A DNA stretch of 64,000 nucleotides, taken from the NCBI GenBank assembly GCA_963761975.1, contig CAVXIR010000004.1, positions 1,488,001 through 1,552,000 of the forward strand, in the 5' to 3' direction. The position numbers and the translations under genes were made by a program. This document shows, one piece after another, positions 53,639 through 62,969 of the stretch. Each line of letters begins with the position of its first letter. Positions within the stretch are counted from its first letter, which is position 1. The notes under the pieces were generated by a model. The model was given only the letters and a program-made list of their open reading frames with translations, searched no databases and had not been told where the DNA came from. This stretch comes from JAMQPK01 sp963761975 (GTDB lineage Bacteria; Acidobacteriota; Vicinamibacteria; Vicinamibacterales; JAMQPK01).

Positions 53639-53834
53639 ATAGGACTCCTCGTGGGCAGCCGTACCTACGATCACGCGACGACGTCGGTCGTGGCAATTAA
53701 TCCTAGCGCACAAGAACCAGCGTCCCCGCGAGTTTTTTTAGTGGGTTGGCCGCGAGCGCGGCCCGCCTCTTTGTTATTGCCAGGCTGGCACCGAGCGCGA
53801 TTTGATTCGGATGGAGACGAAACGCGGTGTTGAC

Positions 53835-55391
53835 CTAGTCGATGCGACGCGACACTTCCCGCTCGGCCGGCGGGGCGCCCTGCGCGGTGCGGGTGGCGTC
53901 GCGCTGCGCGACCGCCTGGTCGAACAGGCGGAGCAGCTTCTCGCTGGTTCGGAACTCTGCCAGGATCGCGCCGCGGCTGCTGGCGTACGCTTCGCTGATG
54001 GCATAGGCGAGCACCGACGCCATGATGTCGCCCTCTTCGGTGTTCGTCTCGGCGAAGCGCTTCTGGAATCCACGCAGCACCGGCTCGAACGCGCGGTCGT
54101 CCCATTTCTCGTCGCCCGCATCGAGCCGGACGAACTCGTTCAGGACAGCTGCGTACGACGCCTTCGCGGGAAGGTGCCAGAACGCGACGTCGGCGCCAAA
54201 TTCCTTGACGTACAACGGCAGGTACAACGTGGCGCGCGACGGCACCATCGTGCGCAGCGCGGGGTTGAACCGGCGAACCTCGTCTTCAGACAGCCGCGTG
54301 CGCCGCATGATCTCGCTGATCGAGATCGCGCGCGGCGTGCGCATCGCGAAGACCTGCACCTGCCGCATAGACGAGGCAATGTTGGTGACGTTAATCGCGT
54401 TGCCGAACGTCATCTCCGCATAGAGCGCCGATCGCGGACCGTAAGTGCGATAGATGTCGCGATAGCCCATCAGCGCAATCTTCCGGAGATCGCGCGCAAA
54501 CTGCGAGCCGAGGAAATATCGATCGCGCACGTCGCCGCCGCCCAGCCGCGTGCCGTTGACGAGCACGCGACCCACGTTGGTGCCGCCGCTGTGATGCTCG
54601 GAGAGCGCCGGAATGAACGACCCGTAGCGCGTGGCCAGAATCGTGAGATACGCCGCGCAATAGGGCACCTGCGTCGTCTGGTTGTAGGCCTCGATGACGT
54701 GCGGCGACAGTTTTTTCAACCGGTTCCAGTTGCCCGTCAGCCACTGGCACAACCCGATGGCGCCGGCTCTCGACCGCCGCGTCCCGTTGAGCCCCGACTC
54801 GAGCACCGCTTGCGCGAGCCCGATTTCGGCGGGCACGCCGAACCGCTCGTAAATGGCGCCCCATTCCTTGATGAACGCCCCATATCGAACGGCGTTCGGC
54901 TTCAGGAACTGACCGCGCGTCGGGTTATGCAGGACCGGACCGGCCGCCTGCTCGAGCAGCGCCGCCACCTGATCGCGCCGCGTGTCGAGTTTGGTCGCCA
55001 GCGTGCGTCCGTTCAGCACGTGCGCAAGCGAGGCATCCTTCCAGTTGGCCTCGGTCAGCCAGTCGCCCTTGGTGGGAAACACCACGAGCAGCCGGCCGTC
55101 CACGGCGCTGCCGTAGGCGATGTGGCCGTCAGGAATAGAAAAGATGTGCTGCCAGAATTCGAAGCCAGGACGGTATCTGCGGACGGCAGCCGCGTCTTCG
55201 GCGTGGCGCGCCCGCGTGTAATCGTGCGCCTGGGCAACATTCACGGTAGCGGCAGACGTCTGCGCGCTGCCGCGAATGGCGGCGATGTCGAACCAGGCCG
55301 CCGAAAAGGCGGCAAGGGCGAGAACGGAAATTGTTCGGAGCACTGAGGGAGTGAGATTCCATGATAGCCGATCTGCGCAAGACCGCGGCAA
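53835..55391 (-). CDS. Lytic transglycosylase-like murein hydrolase
   Basis: A 518-residue exported protein. A signal-anchor (SVLALAAFSAAWFDIAAI) is followed by a domain of unknown role, then an SLT-type domain with the catalytic Glu198 in IGLAQAVLESGLNGTRRSRA, GAIGLCQWLTGNW, and LTILATRYGSFIPALSEHHS. Residues about 340-420 include a LysM-like segment (VQVFAMRTPRAISISEIMRR then LSEDEVRRFNPAL). These enzymes cleave peptidoglycan glycan strands to 1,6-anhydro products. A long helical tail follows. It is upstream-adjacent to a methyltransferase-like gene on the same strand, separated by 66 bases, so co-transcription is possible. Confidence 0.8.
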   Translation of the reverse strand: MPRSCADRLSWNLTPSVLRTISVLALAAFSAAWFDIAAIRGSAQTSAATVNVAQAHDYTRARHAEDAAAVRRYRPGFEFWQHIFSIPDGHIAYGSAVDGRLLVVFPTKGDWLTEANWKDASLAHVLNGRTLATKLDTRRDQVAALLEQAAGPVLHNPTRGQFLKPNAVRYGAFIKEWGAIYERFGVPAEIGLAQAVLESGLNGTRRSRAGAIGLCQWLTGNWNRLKKLSPHVIEAYNQTTQVPYCAAYLTILATRYGSFIPALSEHHSGGTNVGRVLVNGTRLGGGDVRDRYFLGSQFARDLRKIALMGYRDIYRTYGPRSALYAEMTFGNAINVTNIASSMRQVQVFAMRTPRAISISEIMRRTRLSEDEVRRFNPALRTMVPSRATLYLPLYVKEFGADVAFWHLPAKASYAAVLNEFVRLDAGDEKWDDRAFEPVLRGFQKRFAETNTEEGDIMASVLAYAISEAYASSRGAILAEFRTSEKLLRLFDQAVAQRDATRTAQGAPPAEREVSRRID

Positions 55392-55457
55392 AACATTTTC
55401 GTAATCGCGTGACCGATTACGAAGTCGTCCTGGAGGCAGACAATGCCCCTTTTTGGT

Positions 55458-56709
55458 TCAGCGGGAACGGTGCATCCACGCCGCGTCGTACAAGGGGTTG
55501 CCGCCGGTGACGGTCGCGACAACCGCGGAGCGGGTTTGCAGCAACGGCATTTGCAGCGCCAGCAGCGCGTCGGCGAGCACCGGCCGCGGCTCGTTGTGAA
55601 TGAGAATGCCTGCGGGATTCAACATCGCCGCGATGTTGCTGACGGCGAGCAGCAGTTCTGCGTCGGACAGATACGGGAAGACGTTGGTGACCACCACGAG
55701 ATCGAAGCGCGCGTCGAGACGCTCGACGGTGATGTCGAGTGTGGCCGCGTCGAAGCCATCGGTGACACCTCGAGCGACCGCAATCGTCTTGCCGAGCCGG
55801 CCCGCGCCGGCGTCGGGCAACGGGCCCGGTTCTCCGATGCTGCCGCCGAGGGCGGCAAAGTACTGCCGAAAGTCCTCCGATAACTTCACCTGCCCGGCCT
55901 GCTGAATCCCCGCGACTACAGTCAATGTCGGCCGCGTGCCTCGCACGTCGCGCACCCACGTCGAGACTCGCGGATTGATGTCGGCGGCCGTCACGCGCAG
56001 CGTGTCGCGCGTCGCAAGACCGGTCGCCAGAAGCGCATCGACGACCGCAAAGGGCTGGTAGCTTTGCGGTGCGCCCACTTCGACAAACGACGTCCGAGGC
56101 GCGAGATCGAGCCCCGGCCCGACGATGAGGACAGAACGGATGCGCCGATCGGGCTCGAGCGCGCGCAGTGCGCCGAGCGACAGGTACACCACATAGTTGG
56201 CATCGATCGACGAGTCGGTGCTCAACCCGCGCGCCTGATATTGGTCTCGTGCCGGGGCGGCCAGCTTCATCGCGCGTGCGTACCTCGTCCGCGATCGAGA
56301 TCGAATCACGCGCCAGGATCTCTCGAAAAATCGCCATCCGGGGCCCGTAGTCGCGACGGTTTTTCGCCGCTGCCGCGAAGGCGTCGATGCGGGCGCGCGC
56401 GGTCGAGGGAATCCTCCCGCTTTCTGCCAGCTCTTTCGCGCTGAGCGCAGGCTCGATCGGCGGCAGCTTCGTGAACGCGGTCGACTGGAGGATGTAGTAG
56501 ATCAGGTGATCGCGATCGCCTTCGACGACGCGCCGGCGATTGCGCTCGCGAAGATCGGCGGCGCGCTCGCGGAAATTCTGCGCGTCGATGCCCTGCGCGT
56601 TGAGGAGTCGCTGAACCGATGGCACGATGTCGTCCCACAAGAGCTCGCGAACGGGCTCAGCGGCCTGGACGGCGGCGCACACGAGGAAAGCGATGAGGCA
56701 GGGACGCAT
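55458..56709 (-). CDS. Exported methyltransferase-like protein (one-base frameshift)
   Basis: ATG 56709 starts a signal peptide (RPCLIAFLVCAAVQAAEP) and a helical N-terminal domain (ELLWDDIVPSVQRLLNAQGI, HLIYYILQSTAFTKLPPIEP). The frame breaks near 56285 and continues in the next frame with RAMKLAAPARDQYQARGLST and a Rossmann-type domain: VLIVGPGLDLAPR, LRVTAADINPRVSTWVRDV, FDLVVVTNVFPYLSDAELLL, LNPAGILIHNE. Together about 416 residues. The domain looks like a class I methyltransferase, but the export signal is odd for a SAM enzyme and the true activity is uncertain. The longer upstream frame runs into a repeat array and is not coding. Confidence 0.65.
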
Positions 56710-56717
56710 CAAGGTCA

Positions 56718-56795
56718 GGGGTTCCAGGGGTTCCGAGGGTTCCGGTTCCAGGGGTTCCGGTTCCGAGGGTTCGGGTTCGGGGTTCGCGGTCGCGG
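56718..56795. repeat. GGTTCC-type microsatellite
   Basis: Irregular tandem repeats of GGTTCC with G-rich spacers (GGGGTTCCAGGGGTTCCGAGG and variants) run through the region just upstream of the methyltransferase-like gene, adjoining the ACGAACYT array. Confidence 0.75.
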
Positions 56796-56815
56796 ATCCA
56801 CGCAACATGGACACC

Positions 56816-56909
56816 CACGAACCCACGAACCTACGAACCTACGAACTTACGAACTTACGAACTTACGAACCTTACGAACTTTACGAACTTTACGAACTTT
56901 ACGAACCTA
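56816..56909. repeat. ACGAACYT(T) tandem array
   Basis: About eleven 8- to 9-bp units change gradually along the array: ACGAACCC, ACGAACCT, ACGAACTT, then ACGAACTTT. It fills the gap between the TonB receptor stop and the next gene. Confidence 0.85.
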
Positions 56910-59900
56910 GAAGATCAGTTTTATGCCTAGCTGTCCGTACCGCGGGAAGTTCGACTGACGGATGACGGACTTGTCGATCGTCCCAAAGAGCGCGTTCGTC
57001 GGGTTGGTCTCGTACTGGCGCTCGTCGTAAATCGTCTGGTTCAGGATGTTGTAGACCTCGAACCGCAGTTGCAGCCGCAGCTGGTTGTTGAACCGGAACG
57101 ACTTGGCGAAGTTCATGTCGAACTGGTAGAACGGCGGCCGCGTAATGTCGTTGCTCCGGAACGGCACGTACGCGCCCGTGTAACTCGGCTTGATGACGAA
57201 GTTGGGCGCGGTGCAGCCCGCCGCAACCGAAAAGCTCTGCAGGGGCCCCACGACGCCGGCGTCATTCATCTGCGCCACGCAGGGCTGCACGGCGCGAATC
57301 ACACGGGGATCGTTGTAGTCGACGTTCTCGATCTTCGCGTTGCCATCGTAGATGACGTTCTGCGGCAGCCCCCACGGGCGGCCGGTGTTGAACAGCCACA
57401 TGCCGGCCATTTCCCATCCGCCGACGAACGCGTTCAGCACGGGGCCCGCGTCCGCGAGGTACTTGCCGTCGCGCCCGAACGGCAGCAGGTAGACGCCAGA
57501 GATCGTCACGCGGTGGCGGCGATCGCTCTCGAAGAGCGACCGCTGGACGACGCGATCGACCTCGGTAATCAGCGGGTTCGTGGTGTTGTTGCCGCCGATG
57601 ATGTTGTCGCCGCCGTTTTCCTCCTCCATCTTCGACCACGTGTAGGTGCCGTTCAGCGACACGCGATTCGACATCCGCTTGTTCACCGTCGTCTGCAGCG
57701 AGTTGTACCAGATGCGGCCGTCGTTGCGGTCGAACTCGGTGATCGGGCCGAACTGCGGAAACGGACGGCTCAACTCATAGCGCGAGAGCGTCGGGCTGGT
57801 GAAGCGATTGGTCCCTTCGAAGCCGGTGATGCCGAAGAACGGGTTCGGCAGCAGCTCGTTGCAGAATGCCGGCGATCCGCCCTTGGTCGGATCGCACTGA
57901 TTGCGCAGCGAGAGCGCGGGCTCGTTGAAGCCGCCCCACCGGTTCTGCATTTCCCTCGTGCGGCTGCCCACGTAGCTCACCTCGACCGTCGTCTGCCACG
58001 GCAGCAGCCGCTGGACACCCAGCGAGAACTGGTGCACGTATGGGTTGACGAACTCGGTGTTCGAGAAGCTCGGGTTGCGGCCGAGGAACGTCTCCATGCC
58101 GAGCGCCGACCCCGGCGCTTCGAGCAGCCCGCCCGGGAACGGATTGGTCAGCGGATACGTCGAGGTGCGGTCGCCGTCGAGCGACGTAATCGGGAACGAG
58201 TTGACGCCGAACCCGTTCGAGGCCGAGGTGCTGACGACGTTGACGTAGTAAAGGCCGTAGCCGCCTCGGGCGATCGTGCTGTCGTTCATCGCGTAGGCGA
58301 AGCCGACACGGGGCTGGATGTTGTTGCGGTCCACCTGGTACGGGTACTTGGGGTTGCCGTCTTCGTCCACGAATCCAAGTCCGCCGCGCGCGACGTATCC
58401 CGGCACGCGCTGCTGGATACGCGTCGTCACGGGGTTGATCGACTCGGTGTCGAAGCCGAAGTTCAGCCGGCTCTCCTCTTCGAACACCGGCGTGTTGAGA
58501 TCCCAGCGCACGCCAAGGTTCAACGTCAGCCGATTGGTGACGCGCCAGTCGTCCTGGAACCACGGCGCGTAGTAATTCCACCGCAGCGTCGGGTAGAAAT
58601 TGTTGTCGATGACGCCGCCACTCGTGGCACCCAGCAGGAACGACGCGATGGCGTTGCCGCTGAGGGCGTCGTCCTGATTGAACTGCCGCTGCGTGAAGCG
58701 GCGATCGAAGTTCAGCACGAACAGGTTGTTGTGCCTCGCGTTCGTGTACCACGTCATCCGCATGTCGAGGCCGCCGCGCACGCTGTGGTTGCTCTTGGTC
58801 AGCGTAAAGTTCGGCTGCAGGCTCAGGCCCGTCGTAGTTTCCCGGTTGCGGCTGTTGCGGCCGAGTTGGCGATACTCTTCCACGCCCGCCGGCGTCGGCA
58901 GCGTGCCGGTTGTCCTCGTATAGAAGTTGAGGCGCGGGAACACCTGGTTCGGAAGCTGGCTGACGAGCGATGGGGCGAAGCCCAACTCGGCCGGATTGAA
59001 CTCCAGGCCCGGATCCGAGCGCGCGAGCTCTAGGTACTGGTTGAGGCCGCCGCGCACGTTGAACACCAGCGTCGAATTCGCCACGCGCACCCAGTCGGCC
59101 ACGCCGGTGTGATTGATGCGCCACAGCGGCAACTGTCCGTCCTGCGCGGGACCGTCGGTAATGCCGTTGGTGTAGCGCGTCTCGGTGCGTTTGTTATAGG
59201 CGTAGCGGAAGAACATGCGCGTGGCCTGGCTGATGTTCTGATCGACTTTCGTCGCGATGTTGTGGAAGTCGTCGGTCGCCAGGTTGGGCGCGAACAGGAA
59301 ATTGTTGCGCCAGTTGTCGCCGCCGGACGGGGCGGGCTGATTCGGCTGCGGGAAGTATTGCCGCAGCGTCCGCGCTACTGGATGGATGCGGTTCTCGGGA
59401 ATCCGGTTGCCGGGGAACGGGTCCCTCACCCACTGGCCGTTCTCGAGCCGCCCAGTGTTCGGGTCGTAGATGGTGATGAGCCGCCCCTGCGCATCGCGCA
59501 GGTTGCTGAAGTCGCCGCTCAACTGCGCCGCGTCGGGCACCGTAAAGGTCACCGGGTTTGGCGTCAACTCCTTGTATCCCTCGTAGTTGAACATGAAGAA
59601 GGTCTTGCTGCGGCCGTCGTACATGCCCGGAATGCGCACGGGACCGTCGATCTGGAAGCCGTACTGATCGAGCTTGTGGTTCGGCTTCTCGCGGTTGGTC
59701 AGCTTGAACAAATATTCGTTCGAGTCGAACGCCTTGCGGCGCGCGAACTCGTAGATGCTGCCGTGCAGGTTGTTGGTGCCCGACTTGAGCGACACGTTGA
59801 TGACGCCGCCCGCCGTGCGCCCGTACTGGGCGTCGTAGCTGTTGGTGACGATCTTGAATTCCTGCACCGCGTCGACCGGCGGCACATAGGCGATGTTGTT

Positions 59901-60524
59901 GCCGCCCTGAATGGAGTTGTTGGGCGCGCCGTCGAGGAGGAACTCGTTGTTGCGGTTCTGCCCGCCGTTGATCGACCAGTCGGCGATGGCGCCGTTGTCG
60001 AACGGCCGCTGGTAAATCGCCGGCCCGTTGTAGGTGATGCCGGGCGACAGATACGACAGCATGAACGGATTGCGCGCGTTCAGCGGCAACTCGGTGACGC
60101 GCAGGTTGTCGATGATCATCCCGCGGTCGGCGTTGGTCGTCTCGAGCAGCGGCGCTGCGCCGGTAACGGTCACGGTCTCGGTCATGAGACCGACCTGCAG
60201 GGTAATGTTGATCGCCTGCGTCTGGCCAACCTGCAGACCCACTCCTTCCTGGGTGTATTTGCGGAAGCCTTCGAGCTCTGCTGAAACGGTGTAGTTGCCT
60301 GGCCTGAGAAACGGCAGCGAGTACACGCCTTCGGTGTTGGTCACCGCCGACGCCACCTCGTTTGTGCCGGCATTGGTCGCGCTCACGGTGACACCTGGCA
60401 TGCCGAGCCCATCGGGATCGACGATGCGGCCCGTAAGGGTGGCTCGAAACTCCTGAGCAAAGGCTGGAGCCGCGAGAACAAGCATCAACACCGAAAAGAG
60501 AAGAGACCGGGACGCGATACGCAT
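56907..60524 (-). CDS. TonB-dependent receptor with carboxypeptidase-regulatory-like domain
   Basis: A 1205-residue outer-membrane protein. Signal peptide (SLLFSVLMLVLAAPAFAQEF), a beta-sandwich domain (LTGRIVDPDGLGMPGVTVSA, residues about 30-110), a plug domain (VTVTGAAPLLETTNADRGMI, FLLDGAPNN, VINVSLKSGTNNLHGSIYEF) and a long beta-barrel ending FPRYGQLGIKLIF with a terminal Phe. This Oar/SusC-like class, expanded in Acidobacteria, imports oligosaccharides or other large ligands using TonB energy. ATG 60524 starts the signal peptide. It is 34 bases downstream of a GntR regulator, suggesting co-transcription and substrate-linked control. Confidence 0.9.
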   Translation of the reverse strand: MRIASRSLLFSVLMLVLAAPAFAQEFRATLTGRIVDPDGLGMPGVTVSATNAGTNEVASAVTNTEGVYSLPFLRPGNYTVSAELEGFRKYTQEGVGLQVGQTQAINITLQVGLMTETVTVTGAAPLLETTNADRGMIIDNLRVTELPLNARNPFMLSYLSPGITYNGPAIYQRPFDNGAIADWSINGGQNRNNEFLLDGAPNNSIQGGNNIAYVPPVDAVQEFKIVTNSYDAQYGRTAGGVINVSLKSGTNNLHGSIYEFARRKAFDSNEYLFKLTNREKPNHKLDQYGFQIDGPVRIPGMYDGRSKTFFMFNYEGYKELTPNPVTFTVPDAAQLSGDFSNLRDAQGRLITIYDPNTGRLENGQWVRDPFPGNRIPENRIHPVARTLRQYFPQPNQPAPSGGDNWRNNFLFAPNLATDDFHNIATKVDQNISQATRMFFRYAYNKRTETRYTNGITDGPAQDGQLPLWRINHTGVADWVRVANSTLVFNVRGGLNQYLELARSDPGLEFNPAELGFAPSLVSQLPNQVFPRLNFYTRTTGTLPTPAGVEEYRQLGRNSRNRETTTGLSLQPNFTLTKSNHSVRGGLDMRMTWYTNARHNNLFVLNFDRRFTQRQFNQDDALSGNAIASFLLGATSGGVIDNNFYPTLRWNYYAPWFQDDWRVTNRLTLNLGVRWDLNTPVFEEESRLNFGFDTESINPVTTRIQQRVPGYVARGGLGFVDEDGNPKYPYQVDRNNIQPRVGFAYAMNDSTIARGGYGLYYVNVVSTSASNGFGVNSFPITSLDGDRTSTYPLTNPFPGGLLEAPGSALGMETFLGRNPSFSNTEFVNPYVHQFSLGVQRLLPWQTTVEVSYVGSRTREMQNRWGGFNEPALSLRNQCDPTKGGSPAFCNELLPNPFFGITGFEGTNRFTSPTLSRYELSRPFPQFGPITEFDRNDGRIWYNSLQTTVNKRMSNRVSLNGTYTWSKMEEENGGDNIIGGNNTTNPLITEVDRVVQRSLFESDRRHRVTISGVYLLPFGRDGKYLADAGPVLNAFVGGWEMAGMWLFNTGRPWGLPQNVIYDGNAKIENVDYNDPRVIRAVQPCVAQMNDAGVVGPLQSFSVAAGCTAPNFVIKPSYTGAYVPFRSNDITRPPFYQFDMNFAKSFRFNNQLRLQLRFEVYNILNQTIYDERQYETNPTNALFGTIDKSVIRQSNFPRYGQLGIKLIF

Positions 60525-60558
60525 TGGTGCCCTCCTTGTCATTGGAACAACCGTCATG

Positions 60559-61284
60559 TCACGACAATCGACGCCGCGGTGCGGGCCGCTCGCGCCATTC
60601 GGACGCAGCCAGCTCGCCAATCTGATGCGAAATCTCGTTCAGTCCATATCGCACGTGCGCCCGCATCGCCGCGTCGGCCTTGCCGGGATCGCCCGACACG
60701 AGTGCCTCGGCAAGGCGCGCATGGAAGCCGGCCGGCAGCGGCGTGCGCCGGCCGGTGACGTCGAACAGCCAGTTGAGAACCAGGACGTGGTTGCGGTCGA
60801 TCATGTCTCTGATCAACGCGCTGCCGGCGTGCTCGGCAATCATCATGTGCAGCTGCACGTGATGGGTGTTGACGACGAACTTGAAGTCGGGGTCGTTGCC
60901 GTTGGTCGCGAGCCGATTGAAGAGCACGTCCACCTGCTCCGCATGACGCTGCAGGTCGTGGCGCTGACGCTGAGTCGCCCGCTCGGTGAAGAGGCGCGCC
61001 GACTGCGACTCGAGCGCTTCGCGCAGCTCGTACAGTTCCTTCACATCGCGCTCGGTGGGCACACGCACACGCGTGCCGGCGCGCGATCGGCTCTCGACCA
61101 GCCCGGCCTCCTCGAGCCGGCGCAGCGCATCGGCCACGGGCACCACGCTCATGTTCAGCTCGCGCGCCAGTCGCCGGCGCGACAGCGGTGCGCCCGGCCG
61201 CAGGCGGCCGCGCAAGATTTCTTCACGAATCGACACGTACGCCTGGTCGGCCAGCCGGACGATGTCTTGCGAGTTTCTCCCCAT
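60559..61284 (-). CDS. GntR-family (FadR/FCD type) regulator
   Basis: A 241-residue repressor. The winged-helix part has YVSIREEILRGRLRPGAPLS, RRRLARELNMSVVPVADALR and RLEEAGLVESRSRAGTRVRV; an all-helical FCD ligand-binding domain follows (LYELREALESQSARLFTERA, HHVQLHMMIAEHAGSALIRD with metal-ligand His residues, DPGKADAAMRAHVRYGLNEI). It lies directly before the TonB receptor, so it likely controls its own operon in response to an acid or sugar-acid metabolite of the imported substrate. Paired inverted repeats upstream (61325-61409) are good operator candidates. Confidence 0.85.
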   Translation of the reverse strand: MGRNSQDIVRLADQAYVSIREEILRGRLRPGAPLSRRRLARELNMSVVPVADALRRLEEAGLVESRSRAGTRVRVPTERDVKELYELREALESQSARLFTERATQRQRHDLQRHAEQVDVLFNRLATNGNDPDFKFVVNTHHVQLHMMIAEHAGSALIRDMIDRNHVLVLNWLFDVTGRRTPLPAGFHARLAEALVSGDPGKADAAMRAHVRYGLNEISHQIGELAASEWRERPAPRRRLS

Positions 61285-61324
61285 CTAACGGGAGCAAAGG
61301 GTGGCAAAGACCCGGAGGGATGTC

Positions 61325-61409
61325 AATACTGAAATATCAGTTGCGGCCGATGTTGTCGGTTCTTGGACTACAAATCACGATTTGGGCAAATGACTGATAT
61401 TTCAATACT
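61325..61409 (-). promoter_or_regulatory. Paired GntR-type operators
   Basis: AATACTGAAATATCAGT (61325-61341) and ACTGATATTTCAATACT (61393-61409) are inverted copies with 15 of 17 matching. Each is itself near-palindromic around ACTGA-N4-TCAGT. They lie 41 and 109 bases upstream of the GntR start, 51 bases apart, about five helical turns, which suits looping or cooperative binding. Confidence 0.55.
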
Positions 61410-61438
61410 CGGGGCCAGTGAGGACCAATCGTACTAAC

Positions 61439-61473
61439 GCACCCATCGCACCTATCGCACCTATCGCACCCAA
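61439..61473. repeat. CGCACCTAT tandem array
   Basis: Three 9-bp units (CGCACCCAT, CGCACCTAT, CGCACCTAT) and a partial fourth, upstream of the DUF1326 gene. Confidence 0.8.
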
Positions 61474-61517
61474 TTCATCTGCTTGCGTCAATCAGAGGTA
61501 CTGCATAGATTCCGTGC

Positions 61518-62129
61518 ATGACAGACACCTGGTGGGCGCGTGGACTGCTGTTCGAAAACTGCAACTGTCAGCTCGTGTGCCCGGGCCACGTGCACTTTCA
61601 ACAACTGTGCACGCACGACCGGTGCGTGGGCTTCTGGGCAATCCGCTTCGACGCCGGCGCGTTCGGGACTGTCCCTCTCGACGGCGTGAAAGCCGTCGTC
61701 GTCTACGACTCGCCGCAGCACATGATCACCGGGAACTGGACGGAAGGGCTGATTATCGACGAGGCGGCCACGCCTGAACAGCGAATCGCCGTCGAACAGA
61801 TTCTTTCGGGCCAGGCCGGCGGCCCGTGGGCCGTCCTCGCACGATTTGTCAGCCGATGGCTCGACGTGCGCTTCCTGCGCATCGAGATTCACGATCAAGA
61901 CGCCAGCAAACGCGTTTCCGTGTCGGGCCTGCTCGAGGGCGCCATCGCGCGCATTCGCGGCCGCGACCGCACACAACCGGTGACGTTCGAAAACATGTTC
62001 AATCAGATCCATGGATCATCACAGGTCCTCGCGACCGGTGATGGTCAATTCGACGATGGACGAATTGTGTTTTCGAATCGCGGCACACACGGGTTGTACT
62101 CGTCGTTCGATTGGCGGGTTAGCGGATGA
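61518..62129 (+). CDS. DUF1326-family protein
   Basis: A 203-residue protein that opens with WWARGLLFENCNCQLVCPGH, the Cys-rich start typical of DUF1326, and continues with FDAGAFGTVPLDGVKAVVVY and FENMFNQIHGSSQVLATGDG. The N-terminal Cys cluster may bind a metal or form a disulfide. Function is not established for the family. Its stop overlaps the ATG of the DUF2182 gene by 4 bases, an association seen in many genomes, so the two are likely partners. Confidence 0.8.
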   Translation: MTDTWWARGLLFENCNCQLVCPGHVHFQQLCTHDRCVGFWAIRFDAGAFGTVPLDGVKAVVVYDSPQHMITGNWTEGLIIDEAATPEQRIAVEQILSGQAGGPWAVLARFVSRWLDVRFLRIEIHDQDASKRVSVSGLLEGAIARIRGRDRTQPVTFENMFNQIHGSSQVLATGDGQFDDGRIVFSNRGTHGLYSSFDWRVSG

Positions 62130-62791
62130 GCGGACACATCCATCTGAGCAACACATCGTTTCTGCAGGCAGCCGTCATGTGGCAAGTGATGATGATCGGC
62201 ATGATGGCGCCGGTCGCAGCGCCGTGGATGCGCGCTGCCGTCACGTTCGTCGACGCGCATTCCGCTTATGCGCGGTTTACACAAAGCGCGATGTTTGCCA
62301 GCGGGTATCTGGTCATTTGGACTGCCTACAGTGGGCTTGCCGCAGCCACACAAGTGGCGCTCGCCAGTGCACACCTTCTTGGCGAGGAAGGTGCGTTGCA
62401 GCGGCCGCTTGCCGGCGCACTGCTCATCGTCGCCGGTCTCTTTCAGTTCTCATCACTCAAGCGCGCGTGCCTCGAGCACTGCCGGAATCCGCTGACCTAC
62501 TTCCTCACACATTGGCGATCCGGTTCGCCGAGCCTCTTCCACATGGGAATGTCACACGGCATGTACTGTGTGGCGTGCTGCTGGGCGTTGATGGCCACGG
62601 CGTTCGCTGTGGGCGTGATGAATCTCGCGTGGATGGGCGTCATCATGCTGTTGGCGTGTGCCGAGCAGATTCTTCCGTGGGGAAAGTGGATTGCGGCCAC
62701 GGTTGGGGTGGGGTTGATTGCCTGGGGTCTGCGGCTGGGCTTATCTGGGTATCTCACGACGATCGAATCGGCCGTGCCGTGGCCCATTTGA
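62126..62791 (+). CDS. DUF2182 membrane protein
   Basis: A 221-residue membrane protein with about six helices. FLQAAVMWQVMMIGMMAPVA then APWMRAAV is the diagnostic Met-rich first helix of DUF2182 (often described as a predicted metal-binding integral membrane protein), followed by SLKRACLEHCRNPLTYFLTH and GMSHGMYCVACCWALMATAF with His and Cys residues that could bind metal. It is translationally coupled to DUF1326. A role in copper or other metal handling is suggested by the residues only. Confidence 0.85.
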   Translation: MSGHIHLSNTSFLQAAVMWQVMMIGMMAPVAAPWMRAAVTFVDAHSAYARFTQSAMFASGYLVIWTAYSGLAAATQVALASAHLLGEEGALQRPLAGALLIVAGLFQFSSLKRACLEHCRNPLTYFLTHWRSGSPSLFHMGMSHGMYCVACCWALMATAFAVGVMNLAWMGVIMLLACAEQILPWGKWIAATVGVGLIAWGLRLGLSGYLTTIESAVPWPI

Positions 62792-62969
62792 GCAGTAGAA
62801 GCATGGTTTCTTCGCGCATCCCCGCGTGATGCGCGTCCTCGGGTCTTCCGATGGCTACGGCGATCCCTTTCTCAGCGCCGAGTTGAAAAAATAGGATTAG
62901 AGTAGGTGACGGGGCGAAGAGTCTGTTGGCATCTCCGAAGGCGCCCGAGCGCATGCAGGAGGATTTTCC

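Noticed and set aside
53802..55346. 514-codon frame opposite the lytic transglycosylase
   Set aside because: Antisense shadow; the minus strand carries the complete SLT motifs.
56816..56909. CRISPR array
   Set aside because: Units are 8-9 bp and contiguous, with no spacers; there are no cas genes.
57069..59033. 654-codon open frame opposite the TonB receptor
   Set aside because: It lies wholly antisense to a well-supported gene; long antisense frames are common in GC-rich coding DNA and this one has no domain or ribosome binding site.
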